From: Corynebacterium endometrii
Lineage (GTDB): Bacteria > Actinomycetota > Actinomycetes > Mycobacteriales > Mycobacteriaceae
NCBI RefSeq assembly: GCF_004795735.1
Contig: NZ_CP039247.1
Coordinates: 310,001-374,000 of the forward strand
Direction: 5' to 3'
Length of the DNA stretch: 64,000 nucleotides
The notes under the pieces were generated by a model that was not told the origin of the DNA, searched no databases, and saw only the letters and a program-made list of their open reading frames with translations. Of the stretch, positions 53,746 through 61,559 are shown piece after piece; position 1 is the stretch's first letter; every line of letters starts with the position of its first letter. Position numbers and translations under genes: made by a program.

Positions 53746-54762
53746 ATGGACACGTTAGAAGGCCTTTTTAGGCAATTATCGCGGGGTATAGAATTAATCA
53801 GCCTGGTCGAGGGCGCTAGCCCGGCAGATCTCGCCGCTTTGGGTGCCAGCGGTGAGGATGCTAAGGACTACGCCCACCTGTGGCAGGTTTATTTTGGGCC
53901 CACCGGCTCCACGCGCAAGCAGGCCGCCGCCCGGGACGCGGCGATAACCCGGGGCTTAAGCCTTGCCGATTTGCGCACCATTGAACGGTTCGTGCGCAGG
54001 ATTAAAGACCACAACAAGGCCTGGGATCTGCGCGTAGAACTTGCCTCTATCGCCCCGGGGGAGATTGTGCGCACCGGCCGCAGGCGGGTTAAAGAACTTG
54101 TCCCGCCTAAGCGCAAGCAGCCGGGTACTAGGCTGCGCAGGTCTGCTGACGGGATGTGGGATATCCGGATTACCGGCCCGTCGGAGACGATTGCCGATAT
54201 CTATTCTGGCCTCGACGGGACGTTGGAGGCGTTTACGCGGGCGTATTTCACCGGCACCGGGCATAACACTGTGGTGACTAACGTGGTAGTCCAGCTTGAT
54301 GAGTTAGACAAGATCATCGCCGGTGAGGGCGATGAGGTTATCTTGCAGTTAACGAACGGGGCGACGATGACGGGTGCGCAGTTTTTGCAGCGTCGGTTGG
54401 CCGGTTATGCCTATTTCGGTCTTTTTCATCCCCTTGAAGGCCCGGTCAATGCCTACCGCACGCAGCGGTTGGCGAATTTTAAACAGCACGTCTTAGCGGC
54501 GATGGAAAACCCGGTGTGCGCGTGGCCGGGGTGTTTGCGTGGGGCCGATGAATGCCAGGCCCATCACATCGATGCGTACGGCGACGGCGGGGATACCAAC
54601 TCGCCGAACCTGGCTAAATTGTGCGGCTACCACAACGGGGTTAATGAGGACGGGGTGGACATTCCTACCCGTCGCGGCAAAATCATCCGCCGGCGCGGGG
54701 CCACCTGTTGGCTGGCACCCCACGCCAGGGCCTGCATCCCCACCGGCATGTATGTGGTCTAA
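53746..54762 (+). CDS. HNH endonuclease motif protein (13E12/DUF222-like)
   Basis: 338 aa. The C-terminal zinc/HNH module is CAWPGCLRGADECQAHHIDA with the second half YGDGGDTNSPNLAKLCGYHN, giving the HH, N and H residues of a beta-beta-alpha-metal nuclease. The N-terminal 250 residues are helical with no signature I am sure of; the architecture matches the 13E12-repeat proteins of actinobacteria, often multicopy and patchily spread. Its codon use is less strictly GC-rich than that of its neighbours (TTTGGTTGG-type runs), hinting at independent history. Its stop overlaps that of the AEC gene by 4 nt. Confidence 0.8.
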   Translation: MDTLEGLFRQLSRGIELISLVEGASPADLAALGASGEDAKDYAHLWQVYFGPTGSTRKQAAARDAAITRGLSLADLRTIERFVRRIKDHNKAWDLRVELASIAPGEIVRTGRRRVKELVPPKRKQPGTRLRRSADGMWDIRITGPSETIADIYSGLDGTLEAFTRAYFTGTGHNTVVTNVVVQLDELDKIIAGEGDEVILQLTNGATMTGAQFLQRRLAGYAYFGLFHPLEGPVNAYRTQRLANFKQHVLAAMENPVCAWPGCLRGADECQAHHIDAYGDGGDTNSPNLAKLCGYHNGVNEDGVDIPTRRGKIIRRRGATCWLAPHARACIPTGMYVV

Positions 54763-55658
54763 CGGCCGAAGGCTAGCGCGATGATCAACATCACGGGCAA
54801 GGAAGCGAAGGTGGTGATAAATACGGTGTCCCTGGCCACGGTCTGGCCCTTGTCGAAGGTAGCCGCGTAGTTATACACATTCTGCGCGGTGGGCAACGCC
54901 GCCAAAATCACGGCGGTGTATACGAGGTCCTCGTCAAGCCCCATCAGCGTTGCACACGCGAATGCGGCTAGCGGCATGCCCACGAGTTTCAACGCGGTCG
55001 CGGCAAAGACCTGCGGCCGGGCGGACCTGTCGCTGAGCACGGCGGAGGTTTTCAGCGATGCCCCAAAACTCATGAGGATCATGGGGATGGAGGCACCGCC
55101 GAGCAGCGAGATGGGTTCCATGATTGGCGCCGGCACCGTCCAGCCCATCAGCGCCACGGTCAAGCCCAAGAAGGAGGCCACCACGACAGGGGACAGCAGG
55201 GCGTTTTTAAATACCGCGCCCCAGCTGCCGCTGCCCAGCGCGCCCAGGATAAAGGGCGTGAAGACAATCATCTGGATGAGCATCATCGGCACCACCCAGG
55301 TGGCCTCGCCCACAACATAGATGGAGACGGGGAAGCCGATGTTGACGGAATTGAAGAAACCGGAGGCGGCCGCACCCGTGGCCATCACGGGTACCTCGTC
55401 GCGCCTAAATATTCCGCAATAGACTGCGGCCACCGCGACGGTCGCGATGACCAACGTGATGGTCACCGGGGAGAGGATAGTGCCTGGGTCAGCGGTGGCC
55501 ACGGAACTAAACAGCAACGCCGGGGTGGCGGCGTAAAACGCCACCTTGTTGAACATCAAGCGCTCGCGGTCGGAGCGGATGATTCCTTTTACCGCCAGGA
55601 TCCAACCTGTGAAGATGACGGCCAGGATGATGGCAAAGCCCGTGAGAACCCCGAGCAC
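54759..55658 (-). CDS. AEC family transporter (auxin efflux carrier type)
   Basis: 299 aa with about ten hydrophobic helices in two halves. FNKVAFYAATPALLFSSVAT and the C-terminal LAALPTAQNVYNYAATFDKG are characteristic of bacterial AEC carriers, which export small organic acids or similar anions in known cases. Substrate unknown. The GTG start follows the menA stop by 1 nt, so the two are translated from one mRNA. Confidence 0.88.
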   Translation of the reverse strand: MLGVLTGFAIILAVIFTGWILAVKGIIRSDRERLMFNKVAFYAATPALLFSSVATADPGTILSPVTITLVIATVAVAAVYCGIFRRDEVPVMATGAAASGFFNSVNIGFPVSIYVVGEATWVVPMMLIQMIVFTPFILGALGSGSWGAVFKNALLSPVVVASFLGLTVALMGWTVPAPIMEPISLLGGASIPMILMSFGASLKTSAVLSDRSARPQVFAATALKLVGMPLAAFACATLMGLDEDLVYTAVILAALPTAQNVYNYAATFDKGQTVARDTVFITTFASLPVMLIIALAFGR

Positions 55659-55659
55659 G

Positions 55660-56532
55660 CTACACCAACGCCACGGCTACAGCCTCGATGACCGCCCAAA
55701 GCAGCATCGCGCGCCCGGTCAACCCCAGCACCGGAATCAGGGCGCGTCCCTGCGCGCCGCCGCCCACGATGCGCACGGCCTTTAGCGCCAGCACCAGGTA
55801 AACCAGGCCGAAGTTCGCGGCCCAGGACCCAAACGCAATGCCGAGGGTGAGCGCCACCGGCGCCATCGCCAGCGCCGTAAACACCGCCCTGGCGCGGGCA
55901 TCCCCGAGCCGCACCGCCAGGGTGATTTTGCCCGCCGCCTTGTCCGAGTCAATGTCCCGGATGTTATTGACCAGGTTCACGCCGGCGCTCATGCCGCCGA
56001 CGCCCACGGCCAGCGCCAGGCCGGTCCAGCTAATCCGGCCCGCCTGCGTAAACTGCGTGCCGAGCACGGCAACCAGGCCAAAGAAGACGAATACCGCAAC
56101 CTCACCCAGGCCGCGATAGCCGTAGGGGTTCTTGCCGCCCGTATAAAACCACGCGCCCGCGATGCACAGCGCACCGATGAGGATGAACCACCACGCGTTC
56201 GCCCAGAGGCTGAGGGCGATTCCTGCCACGCCCGCCATGGCAAAAGCGGCAAACGCGGCCATCTTGACGTGCTCCGGCTTGGCCAAACCGCCGCCGGTGA
56301 GGCGTGCGGGGCCGGTGCGGTCATCGTCGGTGCCGCGGATGCCGTCGGAATAGTCGTTTGCGTAGTTAACTCCCACGATCAGCGCCCAGGCCACGATCAA
56401 GGCCAATAACGCGCGGCCCGCATGCGCGCCGCCCACCGCCGCCGCGGCGCCCGTGCCGGCCACAACCGGGGCGAACGCGTTAGCCCACGTGTGGGGACGC
56501 GCGCCTTCTAGCCAATTAGATGCAGAACTCAT
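55660..56532 (-). CDS. menA: 1,4-dihydroxy-2-naphthoate polyprenyltransferase
   Basis: 290 aa, UbiA superfamily, about eight to nine membrane helices. Prenylates dihydroxynaphthoate to demethylmenaquinone. The two aspartate motifs are NYANDYSDGIRGTDDDR and NNIRDIDSDKAAGK, binding the Mg-diphosphate. Start ATG with TAGTAT 8 nt upstream. Confidence 0.94.
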   Translation of the reverse strand: MSSASNWLEGARPHTWANAFAPVVAGTGAAAAVGGAHAGRALLALIVAWALIVGVNYANDYSDGIRGTDDDRTGPARLTGGGLAKPEHVKMAAFAAFAMAGVAGIALSLWANAWWFILIGALCIAGAWFYTGGKNPYGYRGLGEVAVFVFFGLVAVLGTQFTQAGRISWTGLALAVGVGGMSAGVNLVNNIRDIDSDKAAGKITLAVRLGDARARAVFTALAMAPVALTLGIAFGSWAANFGLVYLVLALKAVRIVGGGAQGRALIPVLGLTGRAMLLWAVIEAVAVALV

Positions 56533-56546
56533 AGTGGGACATACTA
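56533..56546 (-). promoter_or_regulatory. -10 element of menA (leaderless)
   Basis: TAGTAT (56546-56541), 8 nt before the ATG at 56532. Confidence 0.5.
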
Positions 56547-56556
56547 CCCCGCGCCC

Positions 56557-57597
56557 CTAGAGTCGCTGGCGTGAGAGGAAGTTCCACACCTCCTGGCTCG
56601 CATCAGGGGTTCGGTTCCAGGTGTGATCCTGCGGGTTGGTAATCAGCTGTAGCTCCTCGCGCGCACAGTTGTAGATATGGCGCTGGCCGCCGGGGATGTT
56701 GGCGATGCGCGGCGGGTAAGCGCACCCATTGCGGCGGATGTAGCTGCCCATCAAATCGGAAATCGCCAGGTAGTGGACGCCGTGGCGCCACCCACCGTTG
56801 TAGCGCATCATGGTGTCCCCGGTGCCGTGCATGATGAGGAACGGGATGGGCGAATTCTTGCAGCCCATGTTGACCGGGTCGTAGAACGCGCCGCCCACCG
56901 CCGCCGCGCCGGCAAAGACGTGCGGCAAGTGGCAGGCCACGACCGCCGTCATGCCGCCGCCGTTGGAATGGCCGGTTGCGTAGATGCGGCGGCGGTCGAT
57001 GTTGTAGGTGCGGTCAACCTCGTCGATGATCTGCTGGATGAATTTCAGGTCCTCGCCCGGCGCGACTACAGCGTAGGGCGCGCCCTCCCAGCCGCGGTTG
57101 ATGGACTCCGGGTAGATGCGGATGGCCTCGCGCGCGGCGCCGGTTTCATACAGGCGCGAGTAGCGGCGGAAGTTCTCCGGTGAGTCCCTCCACCCGTCGA
57201 ATCCGAAGACCACCGGTGCCGGCTTAGCCGGGTTGTACTGAGTAGGCACGGAAATGAGGTAACGGCGGTTTCTTCCGGTCGATTTGGTCCAGACCTCGCC
57301 CTCCCCGCCATTGCGAAGCAGGGGCGCAGGTTTGGCGTTGTTCACGCGTGGCGCGGGCCTTGGTGCCGGGGTCTTAGGCTCGCTGGAGCCAAGGTCAGCG
57401 AGGTCCGGAAGTTTGGGAACCTGGATTTTGGGCAGTTCCGGCACGCTTGACCCAAGGTCCTGCAAATCCGGCAGCTGAGGAACCTGGATTTTGGGCAGCG
57501 TTGGCAGCTGTTGACCCATCGCGGAAGGGGCGGCCGCCAGCGTCATGACTGCTGCGAGCGCGCTGGCTACGAAACGGGATAGGGAATGTTTACGCAT
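56557..57597 (-). CDS. Secreted esterase of the PHB depolymerase / LpqC-like family
   Basis: 346 aa. Signal peptide (about 1-28, ending near SAMGQQ) for export. Residues about 30-80 hold two tandem copies of a unit LPKIQVPxLPDLxDLGSS, a Pro-rich wall-spanning spacer. The alpha/beta hydrolase domain follows: VVFGFDGWRDSPENF, nucleophile ATGHSNGGGM, ending with a histidine in NPQDHTWNRTP. Polyesters, feruloyl or acyl-sugar esters are possible substrates. It is inserted between menA and menE in the same direction. Confidence 0.85.
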   Translation of the reverse strand: MRKHSLSRFVASALAAVMTLAAAPSAMGQQLPTLPKIQVPQLPDLQDLGSSVPELPKIQVPKLPDLADLGSSEPKTPAPRPAPRVNNAKPAPLLRNGGEGEVWTKSTGRNRRYLISVPTQYNPAKPAPVVFGFDGWRDSPENFRRYSRLYETGAAREAIRIYPESINRGWEGAPYAVVAPGEDLKFIQQIIDEVDRTYNIDRRRIYATGHSNGGGMTAVVACHLPHVFAGAAAVGGAFYDPVNMGCKNSPIPFLIMHGTGDTMMRYNGGWRHGVHYLAISDLMGSYIRRNGCAYPPRIANIPGGQRHIYNCAREELQLITNPQDHTWNRTPDASQEVWNFLSRQRL

Positions 57598-57609
57598 GAA
57601 CTAAAATTA
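57598..57609 (-). promoter_or_regulatory. -10 element of the esterase gene (leaderless)
   Basis: TAATTT (57609-57604), 6 nt before the ATG. Confidence 0.4.
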
Positions 57610-57719
57610 ACACGGAGCGGTTATCGATTAGCCGTCCTTTGGGGTGAAATCGAGTACTATGCAGTGCCCCCAGTTCTACGGCGCTCTGAGTCAGGGGGGC
57701 GGCTCTGTGCTAATTGGGG

Positions 57720-58847
57720 TTAGAACAGCGCGCGCACGGCCTCACGGTCGATCTTGCCGGGGCCGGCCAGCGGCATCTCGCCTAGCCGCCGCAGCTCCTT
57801 GGGCACCTGCCAGCGGGGCACGCCGGCGTCCTCGAGCCCCACGACGATGTCAGTGACTGATGCCCATCCCGTGTAGGCTGCCACGATGGCCTGGCCGAGC
57901 CGAGGGTGGGGCATCCACGTCACGCACGCCTCGTCCACGCCGGCGACCTTGAGCATTTCCGCCTCGAGCACCTCGGGGTGCAGTTTCAGCCCGCCGGAAT
58001 CGATGACGGCGTCTAGGCGGCCGGTCACGCGCAGCAACCCGCCGCTGAAGGCGCCGGCGTCGGACGTGCGGAACCAGCCGTCTTTGAACGCGTCCGGCAC
58101 GGGGTTGCGGTAGCCGCGCGCGACCATGGGCCCGCCCAGCAGGATTCGCTCGCCGTCGAGCCGCACCCTCGCGCCTGGAATGGGCCGGCCGTCGTAGACG
58201 CATCCGCCCGACGTCTCCGAGGACCCATACGTCGCCACCACCTCTATATCGAGCTTCGCGGCAGACTCCGCTAGCTGCGGGTTAATCGCCGCGCCGCCCA
58301 CCAGCACGGCGTCGAATCCGCGCAGGGCCTCAATACCCGCCAGGCTGTCCATGGCCTTGGCCAGCTGCATCGGCGTGAGCGCGGTGTAGGCGCGGTCACC
58401 CGTGCGCGCGAGCTCCGCGGCGGCGCGGGCGAAATCCTGGACGTTAAACCCCCCGCGCAGGTCAAGGCAGAGCGGGTCCACGCCCGCCACCAGCGAACGC
58501 ACCAGCACCTGCATGCCCGCGATGTGGTGCGCCGGCATGGCCAGCAGCCATTGCCCCGGACCGCCCAGCGCCTGGTGGGTGGCATCCGCGGACGCCACCA
58601 GGTTAACGGCGGTGAGCATCGCCCCCTTGGGGACGCCGGTGGAGCCGGAGGTGCACATGACCAGAGCCACGTCGTCATCTATGTCCTCGCCCACGCGCTG
58701 CGAGTTGGCCAGCATCGTGGCGCGGGCCCTATCGCCGGCCGGGACCGGTAAAAACGAATAACGCCCCGCTATCGCCGCTTCGAGGTCATCGAGGATCGCG
58801 GCGGGGTCTTCGAGGGTGACCGGGAGCGGGGCAAGATGATGATTCAC
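57720..58847 (-). CDS. menE: o-Succinylbenzoate-CoA ligase
   Basis: 375 aa, a short adenylate-forming enzyme as usual for actinobacterial MenE. Activates o-succinylbenzoate with CoA. ATP loop MCTSGSTGVPKGAMLTAVNL, then ATYGSSETSGGCVYDG, WFRTSDAGAF and VTGRLDAVIDSGGLKLHPEV, with the final catalytic lysine in GPGKIDREAV. The frame is open to 59066 but runs back through menB, so GTG 58847 is taken; it lies 11 nt after the stop of the 46-aa membrane protein, and TAAAAT sits 8 nt before it. Confidence 0.92.
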   Translation of the reverse strand: MNHHLAPLPVTLEDPAAILDDLEAAIAGRYSFLPVPAGDRARATMLANSQRVGEDIDDDVALVMCTSGSTGVPKGAMLTAVNLVASADATHQALGGPGQWLLAMPAHHIAGMQVLVRSLVAGVDPLCLDLRGGFNVQDFARAAAELARTGDRAYTALTPMQLAKAMDSLAGIEALRGFDAVLVGGAAINPQLAESAAKLDIEVVATYGSSETSGGCVYDGRPIPGARVRLDGERILLGGPMVARGYRNPVPDAFKDGWFRTSDAGAFSGGLLRVTGRLDAVIDSGGLKLHPEVLEAEMLKVAGVDEACVTWMPHPRLGQAIVAAYTGWASVTDIVVGLEDAGVPRWQVPKELRRLGEMPLAGPGKIDREAVRALF

Positions 58848-58858
58848 AGCGCACGATT

Positions 58859-58999
58859 TTACTCGTCGCGTTCCACCAGGGGCCGTTCGCCGCGCTTTCG
58901 CGCATCGCGCATGATTTTCAGCACGGCCATGCGCCCCACCAGCAGCGCTACGAGCAGCAGCGCCACGAGCGCGATGCTGAAGACTACGACGGGATCCAT
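58859..58999 (-). CDS. 46-aa membrane microprotein between menB and menE
   Basis: MDPVVVFSIALVALLLVALL then VGRMAVLKIMRDARKRGERP and LVERDE. One transmembrane helix (about residues 4-24) and a basic-amphipathic tail. The ATG overlaps the menB stop (TGATG) and the stop is 11 nt before menE, so it is translationally coupled in the men operon. Codon use is as GC-rich as its neighbours. Possibly an anchor or regulator for the menaquinone enzymes; that role is inferred from position only. Confidence 0.75.
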   Translation of the reverse strand: MDPVVVFSIALVALLLVALLVGRMAVLKIMRDARKRGERPLVERDE

Positions 59000-59946
59000 C
59001 AGTAGTAGTACGGGAACGCGTCCCAGTTAGGCGGGCGCTTTTCCAGGAAGGAGTCGCGGCCCTCAACGGCCTCGTCCGTCATGTACGCCAGGCGGGTGGC
59101 CTCGCCGGCGAATACCTGCTGGCCCATGAGGCCGTCGTCGGTGAGGTTGAACGCGAACTTCAACATGCGCTGGGCGGTAGGGGACTTGGTGTTGATTTCC
59201 TTCGCTATCTCAATCGCGGCGTTTTCCAGCTCGCCGTGGTCCGCCACCTCGTTGACCGCGCCCATCTCATACATGCGCTGCGCGTCATAGGTGCGGCCGA
59301 GGAAGAATATCTCGCGCGCGAACTTCTGGCCCACCATCTTGGCCAGGTAGGCGGAGCCGTAGCCGGCGTCGAAGCTGCCCACGTCGGCGTCGGTCTGCTT
59401 GAAGCGCGCCTCCTGCCGCGAGGCGACGGTCATGTCGCAGACCACGTGCAGGGAATGGCCGCCGCCCGCCGCCCAGCCGTTGACCACCGCGATGACCACC
59501 TTGGGCATGGTGCGGATGAGGCGCTGGACCTCGAGGATGTGCAGGCGCCCGCCCTCCACCTGCTCGCGCGCCGTATCCACCGTGTCCGCGGTTTCACCGT
59601 CCGCATAGCGGTACCCGGAACGCCCGCGGATCCGCTGGTCGCCGCCGGAACAAAACGCCCATCCGCCGTCCTTTTCGGAGGGGCCGTTGCCCGTCAATAG
59701 CACCGTTCCCACGTCCGGCGTGCGGCGGGCGTGGTCCAGGGCGCGGTATAGCTCATCCACCGTGTGCGGGCGGAAGGCGTTACGCACCTCCGGGCGGTCG
59801 AACGCGATGCGTACGGTGCCGTATTCGCGCCCCTGCCCGCGCAGGCGGTGGTAGGTAATGTCCGTGAGATCTTCAAAGCCCGCAACCGGTTGCCACAGTT
59901 GCGGGTTGAAGGGGTTGTCCGTTGAATAATTCGGTGAAGAAGTCAT
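58999..59946 (-). CDS. menB: 1,4-Dihydroxy-2-naphthoyl-CoA synthase
   Basis: 315 aa crotonase-fold enzyme. Closes the second ring of the naphthoquinone from succinylbenzoyl-CoA. VRIAFDRPEVRNAFRPHTVD, the oxyanion region FCSGGDQRIRG, WAAGGGHSLHVVCDMTVASR and the C-terminal LEKRPPNWDAFPYYY are typical of MenB. ATG 59946 is preferred over the open frame from 59970 because TATGAT lies 7 nt before it. Confidence 0.95.
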   Translation of the reverse strand: MTSSPNYSTDNPFNPQLWQPVAGFEDLTDITYHRLRGQGREYGTVRIAFDRPEVRNAFRPHTVDELYRALDHARRTPDVGTVLLTGNGPSEKDGGWAFCSGGDQRIRGRSGYRYADGETADTVDTAREQVEGGRLHILEVQRLIRTMPKVVIAVVNGWAAGGGHSLHVVCDMTVASRQEARFKQTDADVGSFDAGYGSAYLAKMVGQKFAREIFFLGRTYDAQRMYEMGAVNEVADHGELENAAIEIAKEINTKSPTAQRMLKFAFNLTDDGLMGQQVFAGEATRLAYMTDEAVEGRDSFLEKRPPNWDAFPYYY

Positions 59947-59959
59947 GGGCCCAATCATA
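59947..59959 (-). promoter_or_regulatory. -10 element of menB (leaderless)
   Basis: TATGAT (59959-59954), 7 nt before ATG 59946. Confidence 0.55.
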
Positions 59960-59972
59960 ATGGGCCCCAACT

Positions 59973-61379
59973 TTAAGCGATGAACATGAAGGAGAAAACC
60001 ACGTTCAAGATGGCGGCCACAATCATCGGCACCATGGTGCGCTTGACCAAGCGGATCGGGTTGACCTTGATGGCGCCGGAGACGATCAGGACGGCGGCGT
60101 TAACCGGGGAGACCTGGCGCATCAGGTTGGACGTGCCCCAGATGGCGGTGAGCATCTGTGGGGCGTGGATGGTGGTGCCCTCGGCCAGGCCCGGCACAAC
60201 CTCGGAGAAGGCGAAATATGGTGCGGTGCCGGAACCGGTCAGCGCGGCCATGGCCGCGGTGGCGCCCACGAACACTAAGACGATGAGGACCGCTGCGCCG
60301 GAGGAACCGGATGCCGCGTCCGTGAGCATATCGATGATGCCCATCTGGGTGATGCCCTCAACCAACACGGCCGCGGCAACCAGCAGGGCCACAACGCCCG
60401 CGGCGCCCTCGCCCATGCCCTTGAAGAAGGACGCAGCACCGTCAATAGCGTCATTGAGGTTACGGTGGCGGATGGACTCAACGATGATGGAAATGATGAG
60501 GGATACCACGGTCACGGGCAGGATGTCCGCCTCGAATGGAAGCACGCCGGTGCGGTTGAGCACCGCGGAGACGATGATGAGCAGCAACGGAAGCAGCGGC
60601 AGCAGCGCGTAGTAGCCCGGCAGGCCCGCGGCGCGCTTGATGGCCTCTTCCACGGCGTTGTTTTGTTCGGGAAGTTCGCCGCCGTGCGCCTCGGCGTACT
60701 TGATCGCCTCGACCTTATCGCAGCGGCGCTGCCACCACATGTGCACGAAGGCGGTGATGAGCAACGTTGGAACCGTAGCCAGCGCCACGGAACCGTAGAC
60801 GAATTCCGTCACGGACATCTCGGTGAGTTCGGCGCCCTGGATGAGGCCGGCCTCAAGCGGGGTGGGGATGATGGTGGAGGAAGTTACCACGATGGCGCCC
60901 ACGGTCAGCGGGGTCAGTCCGGCGGCGATCAGCGCCGGCAGGAGCGTGGCCACCAGCAGCAGGGACAGCGCGGAGGCGGAGGGGATAACCAGGGACAGCA
61001 GGTTGCCGATGACGTAGCCCACGGGAACCAGCCAGTAGGAGCCCTTGAAGCGCTGCAGCGGCGAGGACAGGGCCACGACCGTCTTGGCGTCCGCGCCAAT
61101 GTGGCGCATGTAGGCCACGAAGCCGAAAAGCACCATGATGGCCATGCCAATGCCGGAGAAGCGTTCCTTGAAGAGCGCGTCTACTACCAGCAGCTGGTCG
61201 TAGAACGCGTTGCCGGTGGCTTCGATTTCCGTGGTTCTGAATTCCGCGCGGCCGGTCAGCGCGGCCAACATGAGGAGGATGACGCCCACCATGAAGATGG
61301 CGGCGGCGGCGTGGACCTTCTTATAGATGAGGTACACCACGGCGATGATCGCCAGCAGGGCGATGATGATATACAGCAT
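59973..61379 (-). CDS. DcuC-type C4-dicarboxylate or anion transporter
   Basis: 468 aa, about twelve membrane helices. Conserved loops [20 protein letters not shown] and TGSGTAPYFAFSEVVPGLAE, plus GTSNLMRQVSPVNAAVL near the end, fit the DcuC family (C4-dicarboxylate carriers), with GntP-like carriers as alternative. SD GAAAGGTAG before the ATG. Its stop is 26 nt upstream of the menB start, but menB has its own promoter-like hexamer. If it does carry succinate or fumarate, it would connect to succinate dehydrogenase. Confidence 0.75.
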   Translation of the reverse strand: MLYIIIALLAIIAVVYLIYKKVHAAAAIFMVGVILLMLAALTGRAEFRTTEIEATGNAFYDQLLVVDALFKERFSGIGMAIMVLFGFVAYMRHIGADAKTVVALSSPLQRFKGSYWLVPVGYVIGNLLSLVIPSASALSLLLVATLLPALIAAGLTPLTVGAIVVTSSTIIPTPLEAGLIQGAELTEMSVTEFVYGSVALATVPTLLITAFVHMWWQRRCDKVEAIKYAEAHGGELPEQNNAVEEAIKRAAGLPGYYALLPLLPLLLIIVSAVLNRTGVLPFEADILPVTVVSLIISIIVESIRHRNLNDAIDGAASFFKGMGEGAAGVVALLVAAAVLVEGITQMGIIDMLTDAASGSSGAAVLIVLVFVGATAAMAALTGSGTAPYFAFSEVVPGLAEGTTIHAPQMLTAIWGTSNLMRQVSPVNAAVLIVSGAIKVNPIRLVKRTMVPMIVAAILNVVFSFMFIA

Positions 61380-61492
61380 GTTCTACCTTTCCCGGGGTAC
61401 GGGTGATAAGGCGCTGGACCTAATTAAAGTGGCGGGTCAGCGCGTTTAACAGGTGAGAAGGTAAAACCGCGGTGTAATAAAACCTTAACATT

Positions 61493-61513
61493 TGTAAAGT
61501 ATCAGCTTTTACA
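61493..61513. promoter_or_regulatory. Imperfect TGTAAAG palindrome between dcuC-like gene and menC
   Basis: TGTAAAG and CTTTTACA flank a TATCAG centre in the 180-bp divergent gap; further TGTAA words lie nearby (61473, 61516). Candidate operator serving both directions. Confidence 0.35.
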
Positions 61514-61546
61514 CTTGTAAACGAAATCCATATATGGCCGGAAGCG

Positions 61547-61559
61547 TAAAGTGTAGTAA
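61547..61559 (+). promoter_or_regulatory. -10 element of menC (leaderless)
   Basis: TAAAGT at 61547-61552, 7 nt before ATG 61560. Confidence 0.5.

Noticed and set aside
58848-59066. Long N-terminal extension of menE
   Set aside because: It would run through the microprotein and into menB with Arg/Ala-rich nonsense; GTG 58847 gives the normal N-terminus.
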